This document shows, one piece after another, positions 9,213 through 18,038 of a DNA stretch of 64,000 nucleotides (within the stretch, counting starts at the first letter, position 1; the number at the start of each line of letters is the position of its first letter). A model generated the notes under the pieces. It was not told the DNA's origin. It saw only the letters and a list, made by a program, of their open reading frames with translations, and did not search any database. The position numbers were made by a program, and so were the translations under genes. The DNA is from Streptomyces hoynatensis. Lineage in GTDB: Bacteria; Actinomycetota; Actinomycetes; Streptomycetales; Streptomycetaceae. The stretch lies in assembly GCF_003626535.1 (NCBI RefSeq), contig NZ_RBAL01000011.1:145293-209292 (forward strand). The letters are read 5' to 3'.

Positions 9213-10192
9213 GCATCGGGATCAGCGACCTGGTCGCGGTGCGCTCCCGGCATCCGGAGGCGATCGCCGAGGCCGCCGCCCGCCGGGTCAGGCGCCCCCT
9301 CCTCGGCGACAGCGGGCGGCTAATGATCGTCGCGGCCGACCACCCGGCGCGCGGCGCCCTGGCCGTCGGCGGGGACAGGCTGGCCATGGCCAACCGCTTC
9401 GACCTGCTGGAGCGCCTCGTGCTCGCGCTCCAGCAGCCGGGCGTGGACGGGGTGCTGGCCACCGCCGACATCCTGGAGGACCTGCTGCTGCTGGGCGCGC
9501 TCGACGGCAAGGTCGTGATGGGCTCGATGAACCGGGGCGGGCTGGCCGGCGCGGCCTTCGAGCTCGACGACAGGTTCACCGGCCACCGCGCCCAGGACAT
9601 CGAGCGGCTCGGCTTCGACGCGGGCAAGCTGCTGCTGCGCATCGACTATGCCGATCCCGGCTCGCTGGCCACGATGGCGGCGACCGCCCGCGTCATCGAC
9701 GAGATGGCCAGGCGCCGGCTGCCCGTCTTCGTCGAGCCCTTCATCTCCCGGCGGGTGGGAGGGAAGGTGACCAACGACCTCAGCGCCGAGGCCGTGGCCA
9801 CCTCCATCGCCATCGCCTCGGGGCTCGGCGGCACCTCGGCCTACACCTGGCTGAAGGTGCCGGTCACCGACGACCCGGACCTGATGGGCCAGGTGATGCA
9901 GACCTCGACGCTGCCGGCGGTGCTGCTGGGCGGCGAGGTCAGCGGCGACCAGGACGCCGTCTTCGAGAAGTGGCGCGCGGCGCTGCGGCTGCCGACGGTG
10001 CGGGGCCTGGTGGTGGGCCGCTCGCTGCTCTACCCGCCGGACGGCGACGTCCTGCGGGCCGTGACCACCGCGGTCGGCCTGCTCCGCGAGGGGCCGCGCC
10101 CGGAGGCGGGGGCGAACGGGGCGGCGTCGCCCGGCGGTTTCGCCACCGCGGGAGAACCACGGCAGACGACGCCGGAAGGGAGACTGGGGTGA
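9209..10192 (+). CDS. Cgl0158/IolJ-like (beta/alpha)8-barrel aldolase
   Basis: A 327-residue barrel protein of the deoxyribose-phosphate aldolase/LacD-like group found in actinobacterial inositol clusters (the Cgl0158 type). It contains MIVAADHPARGAL near residue 35, an acidic strand LLRIDYADPG, PVFVEPFIS and TAYTWLKVPV-like segments that line the barrel. The expected role is cleavage of phosphorylated DKG to dihydroxyacetone phosphate and malonate semialdehyde, which MmsA then oxidises. The GTG start overlaps the iolC stop. The assignment comes from fold resemblance and position between iolC and iolB; the catalytic lysine is not identified with certainty. Confidence 0.85.
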   Translation: MSIGISDLVAVRSRHPEAIAEAAARRVRRPLLGDSGRLMIVAADHPARGALAVGGDRLAMANRFDLLERLVLALQQPGVDGVLATADILEDLLLLGALDGKVVMGSMNRGGLAGAAFELDDRFTGHRAQDIERLGFDAGKLLLRIDYADPGSLATMAATARVIDEMARRRLPVFVEPFISRRVGGKVTNDLSAEAVATSIAIASGLGGTSAYTWLKVPVTDDPDLMGQVMQTSTLPAVLLGGEVSGDQDAVFEKWRAALRLPTVRGLVVGRSLLYPPDGDVLRAVTTAVGLLREGPRPEAGANGAASPGGFATAGEPRQTTPEGRLG

Positions 10193-11115
10193 GGGACACG
10201 ACCGAAGGTCCGGCCGGAAAGACGGCGCGCTGCCACCTGCCGGCCGGTACCGCCTCGGGGGCGATGTACACGCTCGACGTCTCCCCGGAGCGCGCCGGCT
10301 GGGCGTACTCCTCGCTGCGCGTGCTGCCCCTGGGGCCGGGCGAGCGGCACTCCTTCGCCACCGGCGACAGCGAGTGGATCGTGCTGCCGCTCTCGGGCGG
10401 CTGCACGGTGGAGACCGGGGGCGAGACGTTCCGGCTGCACGGCAGGCCGGACGTGTTCTCCGGCGTCTCCGACTTCGCCTACGTGCCGCGCGACGCGCGG
10501 GTGGCGCTCTCCTCGGCCGAGGGCGGCAGGTTCGCGCTGGCCGGGGCGCGCTGCGGGCGGCGGCTGCCCGCCAGGTACGGGCCGGCCGGCGGGGTGCCGG
10601 TGGAGCTGCGCGGGGCCGGGGCCTGCTCGCGGCAGGTGCACAACTTCGCCGCCGCCGGCGTCTTCGAGGCCGACCGGCTGATCGCCGTGGAGGTGCTGAC
10701 CCCCGGCGGCAACTGGTCCTCCTACCCGCCGCACAAGCACGACGAGGAACGCCCGGGCGAGGAGTCCGAGTTGGAGGAGATCTACTACTTCGAGATCGCG
10801 CCCTCCCCCGGCGCCGAGGCCGTGCCGGGCTTCGGCTACCAGCGGGTGACCTCCTCCGGGCGGGGCCGCGGCACCGAGCTGCTGGCCGAGGTCCGCTCGG
10901 GGGACGCCGTGCTGATTCCCGACGGCTGGCACGGGCCCTCGATCGCCGCGCCCGGGCACGACATGTACTACCTCAACGTCATGGCGGGGCCCGGCGAGGA
11001 ACGGGCCTGGCTGATCAGGGACCACCCCGGGCACGCCTGGGTCAGGGGCGCCTGGGAGGCCGAGGCCGTGGACCCCCGCCTGCCGCGCCACCATCCTCCG
11101 GAGGTGTCCAGGTGA
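10189..11115 (+). CDS. iolB: 5-deoxy-glucuronate isomerase IolB
   Basis: A 308-residue bicupin isomerase converting 5-deoxy-glucuronate to 5-dehydro-2-deoxygluconate, the IolC substrate. The key metal-binding stretch NWSSYPPHKHDE, followed by ELEEIYYFEI, is characteristic of IolB. A second cupin-like strand set with VLIPDGWHGPS and MYYLNVMAGP follows. The GTG start at 10189 overlaps the aldolase stop and is preceded by GGAAGGGAGA. The order iolC-iolJ-like-iolB-iolD matches other actinobacterial inositol clusters. Confidence 0.94.
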   Translation: MRDTTEGPAGKTARCHLPAGTASGAMYTLDVSPERAGWAYSSLRVLPLGPGERHSFATGDSEWIVLPLSGGCTVETGGETFRLHGRPDVFSGVSDFAYVPRDARVALSSAEGGRFALAGARCGRRLPARYGPAGGVPVELRGAGACSRQVHNFAAAGVFEADRLIAVEVLTPGGNWSSYPPHKHDEERPGEESELEEIYYFEIAPSPGAEAVPGFGYQRVTSSGRGRGTELLAEVRSGDAVLIPDGWHGPSIAAPGHDMYYLNVMAGPGEERAWLIRDHPGHAWVRGAWEAEAVDPRLPRHHPPEVSR

Positions 11116-13085
11116 ACGCTCCACGAAACGATGCGCCGCCCCGGCCGGCGAGCCCCCCGGCGCACTCCCCCGCCCCCGAGGGGGGCGATCGCCCCGGCCC
11201 CGCGGGCGGCGGCACCCGCCGCCTGACCGTCGCGCAGGCCCTCATCCGCTTCCTGGCCTGCCAGTTCACCGAGCGCGACGGCCGCCGCCATCGGCTGATC
11301 GACGCGGTGTGGGGCGTCTTCGGGCACGGCAACGTCGCCGGGATCGGGCAGGCGCTGGTGGAGAGCGGCCAGGGTCCCGGCGCGGTACTGCCGTTCCGTC
11401 AGGGCCGCAACGAGCAGGCGATGGTGCACGCCGCCGTCGGCTTCGCCCGCCAGCGCGACCGGCTGTCGGCGCAGGCCGTCACCACCTCGATCGGCCCCGG
11501 CGCCACCAACCTGGTCACGGGCGCGGCGCTGGCCACGATCAACCGGCTGCCGGTCCTGCTGCTGCCGGGCGACACCTTCGCGACCAGGCCGGCCGACCCG
11601 GTGCTCCAGCAGCTGGAGCACCCCTCGGCCGGGGACGTCTCGGTCAACGAGGCGCTGCGCCCGGTCAGCCGGTGGTTCGACCGGGTGCACCGGCCGGAGG
11701 CGCTGATTCCGGCGGCGCTCGCGGCGATGCGGGTGCTGGCCGACCCGGTGGAGACCGGCGCCGTCACGCTGGCCCTGCCGCAGGACGTGCAGGCGGAGGC
11801 GTTCGACTGGCCCGAGGGCTTCTTCGCCGAGCGGGTGTGGCAGGTTCCGCGCCAGGCCCCGGACGCGGGGGCGCTCGCCGCGGCGGCCGAAGCGATCCGC
11901 GCCGCGCGGCGCCCCCTGATCGTGGCGGGCGGCGGCGTGCACCACAGCGAGGCCGAGGAGGCGCTGCGCGCCCTGGTGGAGGACACCGGCATCCCCGTCG
12001 CCTCCACCCAGGCGGGCAAGGGCTCGCTGCGCCACGACCACCCCTGCGACCTGGGCGGCATCGGCCACACCGGCACCGAGCCGGCCGACGCGCTGGCGCG
12101 GCGCGCGGACCTGGTGCTGGGGATCGGCACCCGCTGGACGGACTTCACCACCGCCTCGCACACCCTGTTCGCCCACCCCGGCGTCCGCTTCGTCAACCTC
12201 ACCAACTCCCCCGCGGACGCGCACAAGATGGGCGCCCTGGCGCTGATCGCCGACGCCCGCGCCGGCCTTGCCGCGCTGCGCAAGGCGCTGGCCGGGCACC
12301 GGGTGGAGGCGGGGTACGCGGCGGAGTACGCCGCCGGCAAGGAACGCTGGGAGGCCCGGGTCGCCGCCTCGCTCACCCCGGCCGACGAGGACGCCCGCCC
12401 CACCCAGACCCAGGTGATCGGCGCGCTGGACGAGGTCGTCGGCGAGGAGGACGTCGTCATCAACGCGGCCGGGTCGATGCCGGGAGACCTGCACAAGCTG
12501 TGGCGCGCCAGGCACCGGCGGCAGTACCACCTGGAGTACGGCTACTCCTGCATGGGCTACGAGATCCCGGCCGCCATCGGCGTCGCCCTGGCCGCCCCAG
12601 GGCGCCCGGTGTGGGCGCTGGTGGGGGACGGCACGTACCTGATGAACCCGACCGAGCTGGTCACCGCGGTGCAGGAGGGCCTGGGCATCAACGTGGTCCT
12701 GGTGCAGAACCACGGCTACGCCTCCATCGGCGGGCTCTCCGAGCTGACCGGCGCCGAACGCTTCGGCACCGCCTACCGGCACCGCGCCCCTGACGGCTCC
12801 TACACCGGCGACCCGCTGCCGGTCGACCTGGCGGCGAACGCCGCCTCGCTGGGCCTGCACGTCCTGCGCGCCGGCACGTACCGCGAACTGCGCGCCGCGC
12901 TCGCCGCGGCCCGCGCCGACGAGCGGCCCACCTGCGTCTACGTGGAGACCGACCCGGCGGACACCGCCCCCGAGGCGCAGGCGTGGTGGGACGTGCCGGT
13001 GGCCGGGGCCGCCTCGCGCCCGGCGGCGCGGGCCGCCCGGGAGACCTACGAGCGCCGGGCCGCGGAGCGCCGCCGCCACCTGTAG
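11112..13085 (+). CDS. iolD: 3D-(3,5/4)-trihydroxycyclohexane-1,2-dione hydrolase IolD
   Basis: A 657-residue thiamine-diphosphate enzyme that opens the ring of the inositol-derived dione to give 5-deoxy-glucuronate. It has the three-domain layout of the acetolactate-synthase family. The N-terminal Pyr domain carries the expected glutamate in FRQGRNEQAM, the central domain contains AGGGVHHSEAEEALR, and the C-terminal PP domain has the TPP/Mg motif VGDGTYLMNPTEL ending near VVLVQNHG. The GTG start overlaps the iolB stop. The first 35 residues are Pro/Ala-rich and not conserved, so an internal start is conceivable. A 106-base gap with its own ribosome site precedes mmsA. Confidence 0.95.
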   Translation: MNAPRNDAPPRPASPPAHSPAPEGGDRPGPAGGGTRRLTVAQALIRFLACQFTERDGRRHRLIDAVWGVFGHGNVAGIGQALVESGQGPGAVLPFRQGRNEQAMVHAAVGFARQRDRLSAQAVTTSIGPGATNLVTGAALATINRLPVLLLPGDTFATRPADPVLQQLEHPSAGDVSVNEALRPVSRWFDRVHRPEALIPAALAAMRVLADPVETGAVTLALPQDVQAEAFDWPEGFFAERVWQVPRQAPDAGALAAAAEAIRAARRPLIVAGGGVHHSEAEEALRALVEDTGIPVASTQAGKGSLRHDHPCDLGGIGHTGTEPADALARRADLVLGIGTRWTDFTTASHTLFAHPGVRFVNLTNSPADAHKMGALALIADARAGLAALRKALAGHRVEAGYAAEYAAGKERWEARVAASLTPADEDARPTQTQVIGALDEVVGEEDVVINAAGSMPGDLHKLWRARHRRQYHLEYGYSCMGYEIPAAIGVALAAPGRPVWALVGDGTYLMNPTELVTAVQEGLGINVVLVQNHGYASIGGLSELTGAERFGTAYRHRAPDGSYTGDPLPVDLAANAASLGLHVLRAGTYRELRAALAAARADERPTCVYVETDPADTAPEAQAWWDVPVAGAASRPAARAARETYERRAAERRRHL

Positions 13086-13191
13086 CCGACCGGGCCGCCC
13101 GCCCACCGCTTTCCCCCGGGCGCGGGCGGCCCGCCTCCCCCGGGGGCCGCGGGCGGCCCCACGAACTCGCAGCCAGGAGACCAGGATTCTG

Positions 13192-14688
13192 ATGAAGACC
13201 ATCGGCCACTTTGTCGACAGCAAGCCGGCGGCCGGCACCTCAGGCCGCCACGGCACGGTCTACGACCCCGCCACCGGAGCCGAGGCGGCCAGGGTGGCGT
13301 TCGCCGGCCCGGCCGAGGTCGACCGGGCGGTCGCCGCCGCGGCGGAGGCGTTCCGCGAATGGCGCACGACCTCGCTCGCGCGCCGCACCGCGCTGCTCTT
13401 CCGCTACCGCGAGCTGCTGCACGCCGAGCGTGAGGAGCTGGCCGCGCTGATCACCGCCGAGCACGGCAAGGTGCGGGCGGACGCGCTGGGGGAGATCGCC
13501 CGCGGCCTGGAGGTCGTCGAACTCGCCTGCGCCGTGCCGGAGAAGCTCAAGGGCGCGCTGTCCACCCAGGTGTCCACGGGCGTGGACGTCGCCTCGGTGC
13601 GGCAGCCGCTGGGGGTGGTGGCCTGCGTCACGCCCTTCAACTTCCCGGCGATGGTGCCTTTGTGGATGTTCCCCCTGGCCCTGGCCTGCGGGAACACCGT
13701 CGTGCTCAAGCCGAGCGAGAAGGTGCCCTCGGCGGCGCTGCGGCTGGCGGAGCTGGCCGCGCGGGCCGGTTTCCCCGCGGGGGCGCTCAACGTCGTCAAC
13801 GGGGACCGGGAGACGGTGGAACGGCTGACGGCCCACCGGGACGTGGCCGCCGTCAGCTTCGTCGGCTCCACGCCCGTGGCGCGCGCCCTGCACCGGGCGG
13901 CCACCTCCCACGGCAAGCGCGTCCAGGCGCTCGGCGGCGCGAAGAACCACATGCTGGTGCTGCCGGACGCCGACCTGGACGTGGCCGCCGACAGCGCCGT
14001 CAGCGCCGCCTACGGCTCGGCGGGCGAGCGCTGCATGGCGGTCTCGGTGGTGGTGGCCGTCGGCGAGGACACCGCCGACGCGCTGGTGGCCGCCATCGCC
14101 GAGCGGGCGCGCGCGCTGCGCATCGGCCCGGGCGACGACCCGGCCTCGGAGATGGGGCCGCTGATCACCGCGGAGCACCGCGACCGGGTGGCCTCCTATG
14201 TGGGCGGCGCCCGGGCGCAGGGCGCCGAGGTGGTCGTGGACGGCACAGGACTGGTCGTCGAGGGCCACGAGAAGGGGTTCTTCCTCGGCGTCTCGCTGCT
14301 GGACCGGGTGACCCCCGCGATGGACGCCTACCGGGACGAGATCTTCGGCCCGGTGCTCTGCGTGGTCAGGGCGGCGGACTACGAGGAGGCCCTGGCGCTG
14401 ATCAACGCCTCGCCCTGGGGCAACGGGGCGGCGATCTTCACCCGGGACGGCGGCACCGCCCGCCGCTTCCAGCTGGAGGTGGCCGCGGGCATGGTGGGGG
14501 TCAACGTGCCGATCCCGGTGCCGGTGGCCTCGCACTCCTTCGGCGGCTGGAAGGACTCGCTGTTCGGCGACCTCCACGTGTACGGCGAGGACGGCATCCG
14601 CTTCTACACCCGGGGCAAGGTCGTCACCACCCGGTGGCCGCGGCCCGCGGAGAGCGCCGTCAACCTCGGCTTCCCCTCCGGCGCCTGA
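13192..14688 (+). CDS. mmsA: Methylmalonate-semialdehyde dehydrogenase (CoA-acylating), MmsA/IolA
   Basis: A 498-residue aldehyde dehydrogenase that turns malonate or methylmalonate semialdehyde into acetyl- or propionyl-CoA. Diagnostic stretches are CVTPFNFPAMVPLWMFP, the catalytic Cys281 in GSAGERCMAVS, and FGGWKDSLFGD near the C-terminus. It is the last step of the inositol pathway encoded upstream. Translation starts at ATG 13192 with AGGAGA about 11 bases before it. The 106 bases between iolD and this gene hold only GC-rich inverted repeats. The gene is followed by a GC hairpin and a direction-neutral gap, so it probably closes the operon. Confidence 0.95.
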   Translation: MKTIGHFVDSKPAAGTSGRHGTVYDPATGAEAARVAFAGPAEVDRAVAAAAEAFREWRTTSLARRTALLFRYRELLHAEREELAALITAEHGKVRADALGEIARGLEVVELACAVPEKLKGALSTQVSTGVDVASVRQPLGVVACVTPFNFPAMVPLWMFPLALACGNTVVLKPSEKVPSAALRLAELAARAGFPAGALNVVNGDRETVERLTAHRDVAAVSFVGSTPVARALHRAATSHGKRVQALGGAKNHMLVLPDADLDVAADSAVSAAYGSAGERCMAVSVVVAVGEDTADALVAAIAERARALRIGPGDDPASEMGPLITAEHRDRVASYVGGARAQGAEVVVDGTGLVVEGHEKGFFLGVSLLDRVTPAMDAYRDEIFGPVLCVVRAADYEEALALINASPWGNGAAIFTRDGGTARRFQLEVAAGMVGVNVPIPVPVASHSFGGWKDSLFGDLHVYGEDGIRFYTRGKVVTTRWPRPAESAVNLGFPSGA

Positions 14689-15039
14689 GCGCTCCCCCCG
14701 GCGGCCTGCCGTCCGGCCGCCCCCGCCTGGGCCGCGGCCCGCAGACCCGCCTCCGGCCGCCGCCGGGCGCGTTCCGGCCGCCTGCCGGGCCCGTGCCGGA
14801 CGCGTTCCCCGAGGTGGGCGGGCCCCGGCCGGGCCGGGGACGCGGGGGGCGCGGGGGCGCGAACGGGACGGCGCACGGCGGCCGGGAGGGGCGCGGGCGC
14901 GCGTCGGCGAGACCCGCGCAGGGGCGGGTGCCGCCCGCGGTCCGCGGCTCCGCGCCACCCCCCGCGCCTCCCGGGCGGCGGCTAGCATCGTGCGGTAACG
15001 AAGCGCTCACACATCGCACACGATTCGGGGGGCGGAGCC
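14689..15039 (+). promoter_or_regulatory. Intergenic region with promoter for the kinase gene
   Basis: This 351-base gap has no convincing gene; the open frames here are arginine/proline-rich shadows. After the hairpin near its left end it is low-complexity GC sequence. A TAGCAT hexamer at 14983-14988 fits a -10 element, which would place the transcript start near 14995 and give a leader of about 45 bases ending in GGGGCGGAG before the GTG at 15040. No clear -35 is visible. Confidence 0.45.
14700..14721 (+). terminator. Possible hairpin terminator after mmsA
   Basis: A 7-bp perfect stem GGCGGCC/GGCCGCC with an 8-base loop begins 12 bases after the mmsA stop. There is no U-run, which is usual in such high-GC genomes. 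It could mark the end of the mannosidase/inositol operon. Confidence 0.4.
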
Positions 15040-16452
15040 GTGCACCTGCTGCAACCGTTGAGGCCGGGGGACCCCCGGGAGGTCGGCGGGTACCGGTTGC
15101 GCGGCCGCCTCGGCTCGGGCGGCATGGGGACGGTCTACCTGAGCCACAGCAGGGGCGGGCAGCCGGTGGCGCTGAAGGTGATCAGGCCGGAGTTCGCCGA
15201 GGACCCGGAGTTCCGGCGGCGGTTCCGGCACGAGGTGGGCGCCGCCCGGCGGGTGCAGGGCCCGTTCACCGTGCCCGTCCTCGACAGCAGCACCTCGCGG
15301 CCGCCGCTGTGGCTGGCCACCGCGCACGTGCCGGGGCCCGCGCTGTCGCAGGCCGTGCAGCGGCACGGCCCGCTGCCCCTGGACTCGGTGCTGCACCTGG
15401 TCGCCGGCGTGGCCGAGGCCCTGACCTCCATCCACGCCACCGGCGTCATCCACCGCGACCTCAAGCCGGCCAACGTGCTGCTGGCCGCCGACGGCCCGCG
15501 GGTGATCGACTTCGGCATCGCCCGGGCCGCGGAGGCCACCTCGCTGACCGACACCGGCGCCCGGGTGGGCACGCCGGCGTACATGGCGCCCGAGCAGGCC
15601 ACGGGCGGCCGGGTCACGCCCGCCTCCGACGTCTTCTCCCTCGGCTCCGTGGCCTGTTACGCCGCCACGGGCGGGCACGCCTTCGGCGAGGGCCAGGTGC
15701 CCGCCCTCATCTACCGGATCGTCAACGAGCGGCCGCGGCTGCAGGAGTGCCCCGAGGCCATACGGGAGCTGATCCTGCGCTGCCTGGCCAAGGCCCCCGC
15801 CGACCGCCCCTCCCCCGCCGAGGTCGCCGAGGCCTGCCGGGCCCTGGGTTCCGGGGCCGGGCAGCGCCGGGCGGAGGGCTGGCTGCCGCCCGCGGTGAAG
15901 GCGGACGTTCGCGCGGTGGCCGCCCCGCCGCCGGCCGCGGCGGCGCGCCGCAAGCAGGAGAAGCGGCAGGCGGCCCTCAGGCTGGCGGTGGCGGCGACCT
16001 CGCTGGCCGCCGTGGTGGCGGCGGCCCTGCTCCTGCTCGCGCGGGCCACGGACGACGACGAGGCGGCCCGCGCCCAGGACGGCGCGGGCGCCGGGGCCGC
16101 CTCCTGCCTCGACCAGTACCTGGCGCGGGAGTCGAAGGTGTTCAACCAGTACCGGCTGGTGGAGGGCGCCACCCCGCAGAACGTCCTGAGCGGCACCGAG
16201 GAGCACCAGACGGCGCTGGTGCTCAGCCGGGACGCCAGGGCCGTGGCGGCGGTGCGGCTCTACAACGACCTGGCCACCGGCCTGGACATCGTCGACGTGA
16301 TCGACGCCGACTGCTCCCCGCTGCGCTGGGACCTGCGGCTGACCGCGGACGGCGCCGTCATCGACGTGGACCTGGAGGGGCACGACTACGAGGTGAAGAT
16401 CGGCTCGACCATGTCCCTGCTCCAGCAGGTCGACCTCGGTCCCGCCTCCTAG
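15040..16452 (+). CDS. Membrane-anchored Ser/Thr protein kinase (PknB-type)
   Basis: A 470-residue eukaryotic-type kinase. Residues about 10-265 form the kinase domain: glycine loop LGSGGMGTVYL, invariant Lys in VALKVI, catalytic loop HRDLKPANVLL, DFG in IDFGIA and the activation-segment end GTPAYMAPEQ. After a charged juxtamembrane linker (RRKQEKRQ) one helix (LAVAATSLAAVVAAALLLLA) should span the membrane. About 130 residues then lie outside, containing two cysteines and no PASTA repeats, so the sensor part is not of the cell-wall-binding PknB kind. It converges on the DUF488 gene; the two stops overlap in a CTAG. Substrate and signal are unknown. Confidence 0.93.
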   Translation: MHLLQPLRPGDPREVGGYRLRGRLGSGGMGTVYLSHSRGGQPVALKVIRPEFAEDPEFRRRFRHEVGAARRVQGPFTVPVLDSSTSRPPLWLATAHVPGPALSQAVQRHGPLPLDSVLHLVAGVAEALTSIHATGVIHRDLKPANVLLAADGPRVIDFGIARAAEATSLTDTGARVGTPAYMAPEQATGGRVTPASDVFSLGSVACYAATGGHAFGEGQVPALIYRIVNERPRLQECPEAIRELILRCLAKAPADRPSPAEVAEACRALGSGAGQRRAEGWLPPAVKADVRAVAAPPPAAAARRKQEKRQAALRLAVAATSLAAVVAAALLLLARATDDDEAARAQDGAGAGAASCLDQYLARESKVFNQYRLVEGATPQNVLSGTEEHQTALVLSRDARAVAAVRLYNDLATGLDIVDVIDADCSPLRWDLRLTADGAVIDVDLEGHDYEVKIGSTMSLLQQVDLGPAS

Positions 16453-16877
16453 GCCGGCCCGCCAGGGCCGGGGCCTCGGCTCCCGTGGGCCAGCCGGTCG
16501 GCGAGCACGGCGGCCTGGCTGTGCGCCACGTCCCTGGTGGCGGTGAGCAGCGTCAGGGGCCCGCCGTCCGCCAGCCTGGACAGCTCGGCCAGGGCCTCGC
16601 GCCGCCCGGGCTCGCGCAGTTCGGCCAGGTAGCGGCGGCGGAACTCCGGGTAGCGCGCCGGCTCGTGCCCGTACCAGCGGCGCAGCTCGGTGGAGGGGGC
16701 GACGTCGCGCAGCCAGGCGTCCAGGCGCGCGTCGGCCTTGCGCAGGCCACGCGGCCACACCCGGTCCACCAGCACCCTGGTCCCGTCCGCGCCGTCGGCG
16801 TCCTCGTACACGCGCCGGCACCTGATGCCGGCGCTCTCGCCGGTGTCGTGTCCGCTGTCGTGGCTCGTGTCGCCCAT
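16449..16877 (-). CDS. DUF488 family protein
   Basis: A 142-residue cytoplasmic protein of the DUF488 family. The diagnostic run is VLVDRVWPRGLRKADARLD followed by WLRDVAPSTELRRWYGHEP and TLLTATRDVAHSQA. Length and motif order match the family, whose biochemical function is not established. The gene runs towards the kinase gene and shares the last bases with it. It is divergent from the uracil-DNA glycosylase gene with only 81 bases between the starts, so the two probably share a promoter region. Confidence 0.9.
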   Translation of the reverse strand: MGDTSHDSGHDTGESAGIRCRRVYEDADGADGTRVLVDRVWPRGLRKADARLDAWLRDVAPSTELRRWYGHEPARYPEFRRRYLAELREPGRREALAELSRLADGGPLTLLTATRDVAHSQAAVLADRLAHGSRGPGPGGPA

Positions 16878-16958
16878 GCTGTCCTCACCCCGACCTGTGG
16901 GTTGTGCGGCGCAGGGTTCGCGCCGTACCCCGCCCGACTACCCCGAGGAGCGCGCCTC

Positions 16959-17954
16959 ATGCCCGACCGGCCCGCGGCACCCAAGGCCGCCTCTCCCGCC
17001 CCCGACCACCCGGGCTTCCCGGCCGCGGCCGCCGCGGCGGCCGGGACGCCGGAGGCGCTGGAGGAGCAGCTGGTGCGCTGCCGGGCCTGCCCGCGGCTGG
17101 TGGCCTGGCGGCAGGAGGCGGGCCGGGTGCGGCGCGAGGCGTTCCGGGAGTGGACCTACTGGTCGCGCCCGGTGCCGGGTTTCGGCCCGCCCGAGGCGCC
17201 GCTGCTGATCAGCGGCCTGGCGCCCGCGGCGCACGGCGCCAACCGCACCGGCCGGATGTTCACCGGCGACCGCTCGGGCGAGTTCCTGTACGCCGCGCTG
17301 TACGAGCTGGGGCTGGCCTCGCAGCCCACGGCCCTCAGCCGGGACGACGGGCTGCGGCTGCGCGGGGTGCGCATCACCTCGCCGGTGCACTGCGCCCCGC
17401 CGGGCAACCGGCCCACCCCGGCCGAGCGGGACACCTGCCTGCCGTGGCTGGCGCGGGAGCTGGGGCTGCTGCCAGGAGTCCGCGCGGTGGTGGCGCTCGG
17501 CGGCTTCGGCTGGCAGGCCGTGCTGACGGCGCTCGGCGGCGCGGGCTGGCAGGTGCCGCGGCCCCGGCCCGCGTTCGGCCACGGCGCGCGGCTCACGCTG
17601 CGGCGGGCGGAGGGCCGGGAGCGGTCGGGAGGCGCGCAGGCGGCAGGAGGCGCCGGGGGCGCGACGCGGGCGGGGGGCGCGCGGGAGGCGGCGGGCGCGC
17701 GGGACGAGGCGGGCGCCGGGAGCCCGGGGGGCGGGAGCCCGGCGGGCGAGGCGCGGGCGCTGACGGTCTTCGGCTGCTACCACGTCAGCCAGCGGAACGT
17801 CTTCACCGGCCGCCTCACCCCCGCCATGTTCCGCGCCGTCCTCGCCGAGGCGGCCGCGGCGGCCGGCCTCCCGGTGCCGGGCGGCGCCCGGCCTGCGGAT
17901 GCGAGCCGGCCGCGGGAGACGGAGGATGGCGGAAGCGGACAGGAACGGCGGTGA
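16959..17954 (+). CDS. Family 5 uracil-DNA glycosylase (UdgB-like)
   Basis: A 331-residue DNA-repair enzyme that excises uracil from DNA. The N-terminal CRACPRLVAWRQ carries part of the 4Fe-4S cysteine set. The active-site loop is GLAPAAHGANRTGRMFTGD, further family residues are in SPVHCAPPGNRPTPAE, and the late DNA-contact motif is HVSQRNVFTGRLT. It is longer than usual because about 50 Gly/Ala/Arg/Glu residues (bases about 17610-17755) interrupt the fold just before the last strand. The start ATG follows CGAGGAG. A far longer open frame upstream is a shadow of mmsA and the kinase. Confidence 0.92.
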   Translation: MPDRPAAPKAASPAPDHPGFPAAAAAAAGTPEALEEQLVRCRACPRLVAWRQEAGRVRREAFREWTYWSRPVPGFGPPEAPLLISGLAPAAHGANRTGRMFTGDRSGEFLYAALYELGLASQPTALSRDDGLRLRGVRITSPVHCAPPGNRPTPAERDTCLPWLARELGLLPGVRAVVALGGFGWQAVLTALGGAGWQVPRPRPAFGHGARLTLRRAEGRERSGGAQAAGGAGGATRAGGAREAAGARDEAGAGSPGGGSPAGEARALTVFGCYHVSQRNVFTGRLTPAMFRAVLAEAAAAAGLPVPGGARPADASRPRETEDGGSGQERR

Positions 17955-18038
17955 CATGATCCCTTCGCTCGCACGGCGACTCGCGCGGCGCCACGCCGCG
18001 CCACGGCCCGCGCCGACGTCCCGGGCCGGGAGCTGACC

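Noticed and set aside
14686..14698. GAGCGCTCCCC at the mmsA stop, similar to half of the CebR site
   Set aside because: It matches only part of the consensus, overlaps coding sequence and is not next to a promoter.
13662..16958. Very long open frame upstream of uracil-DNA glycosylase
   Set aside because: It overlaps mmsA and the kinase in another frame and shows no family motif; the glycosylase starts at 16959.
17956..18036. 26-codon frame (MIPSLARRLARRHA...) between the glycosylase and the flavoprotein
   Set aside because: It has no convincing ribosome site and is composed of Arg/Ala/Pro only; it is probably chance.
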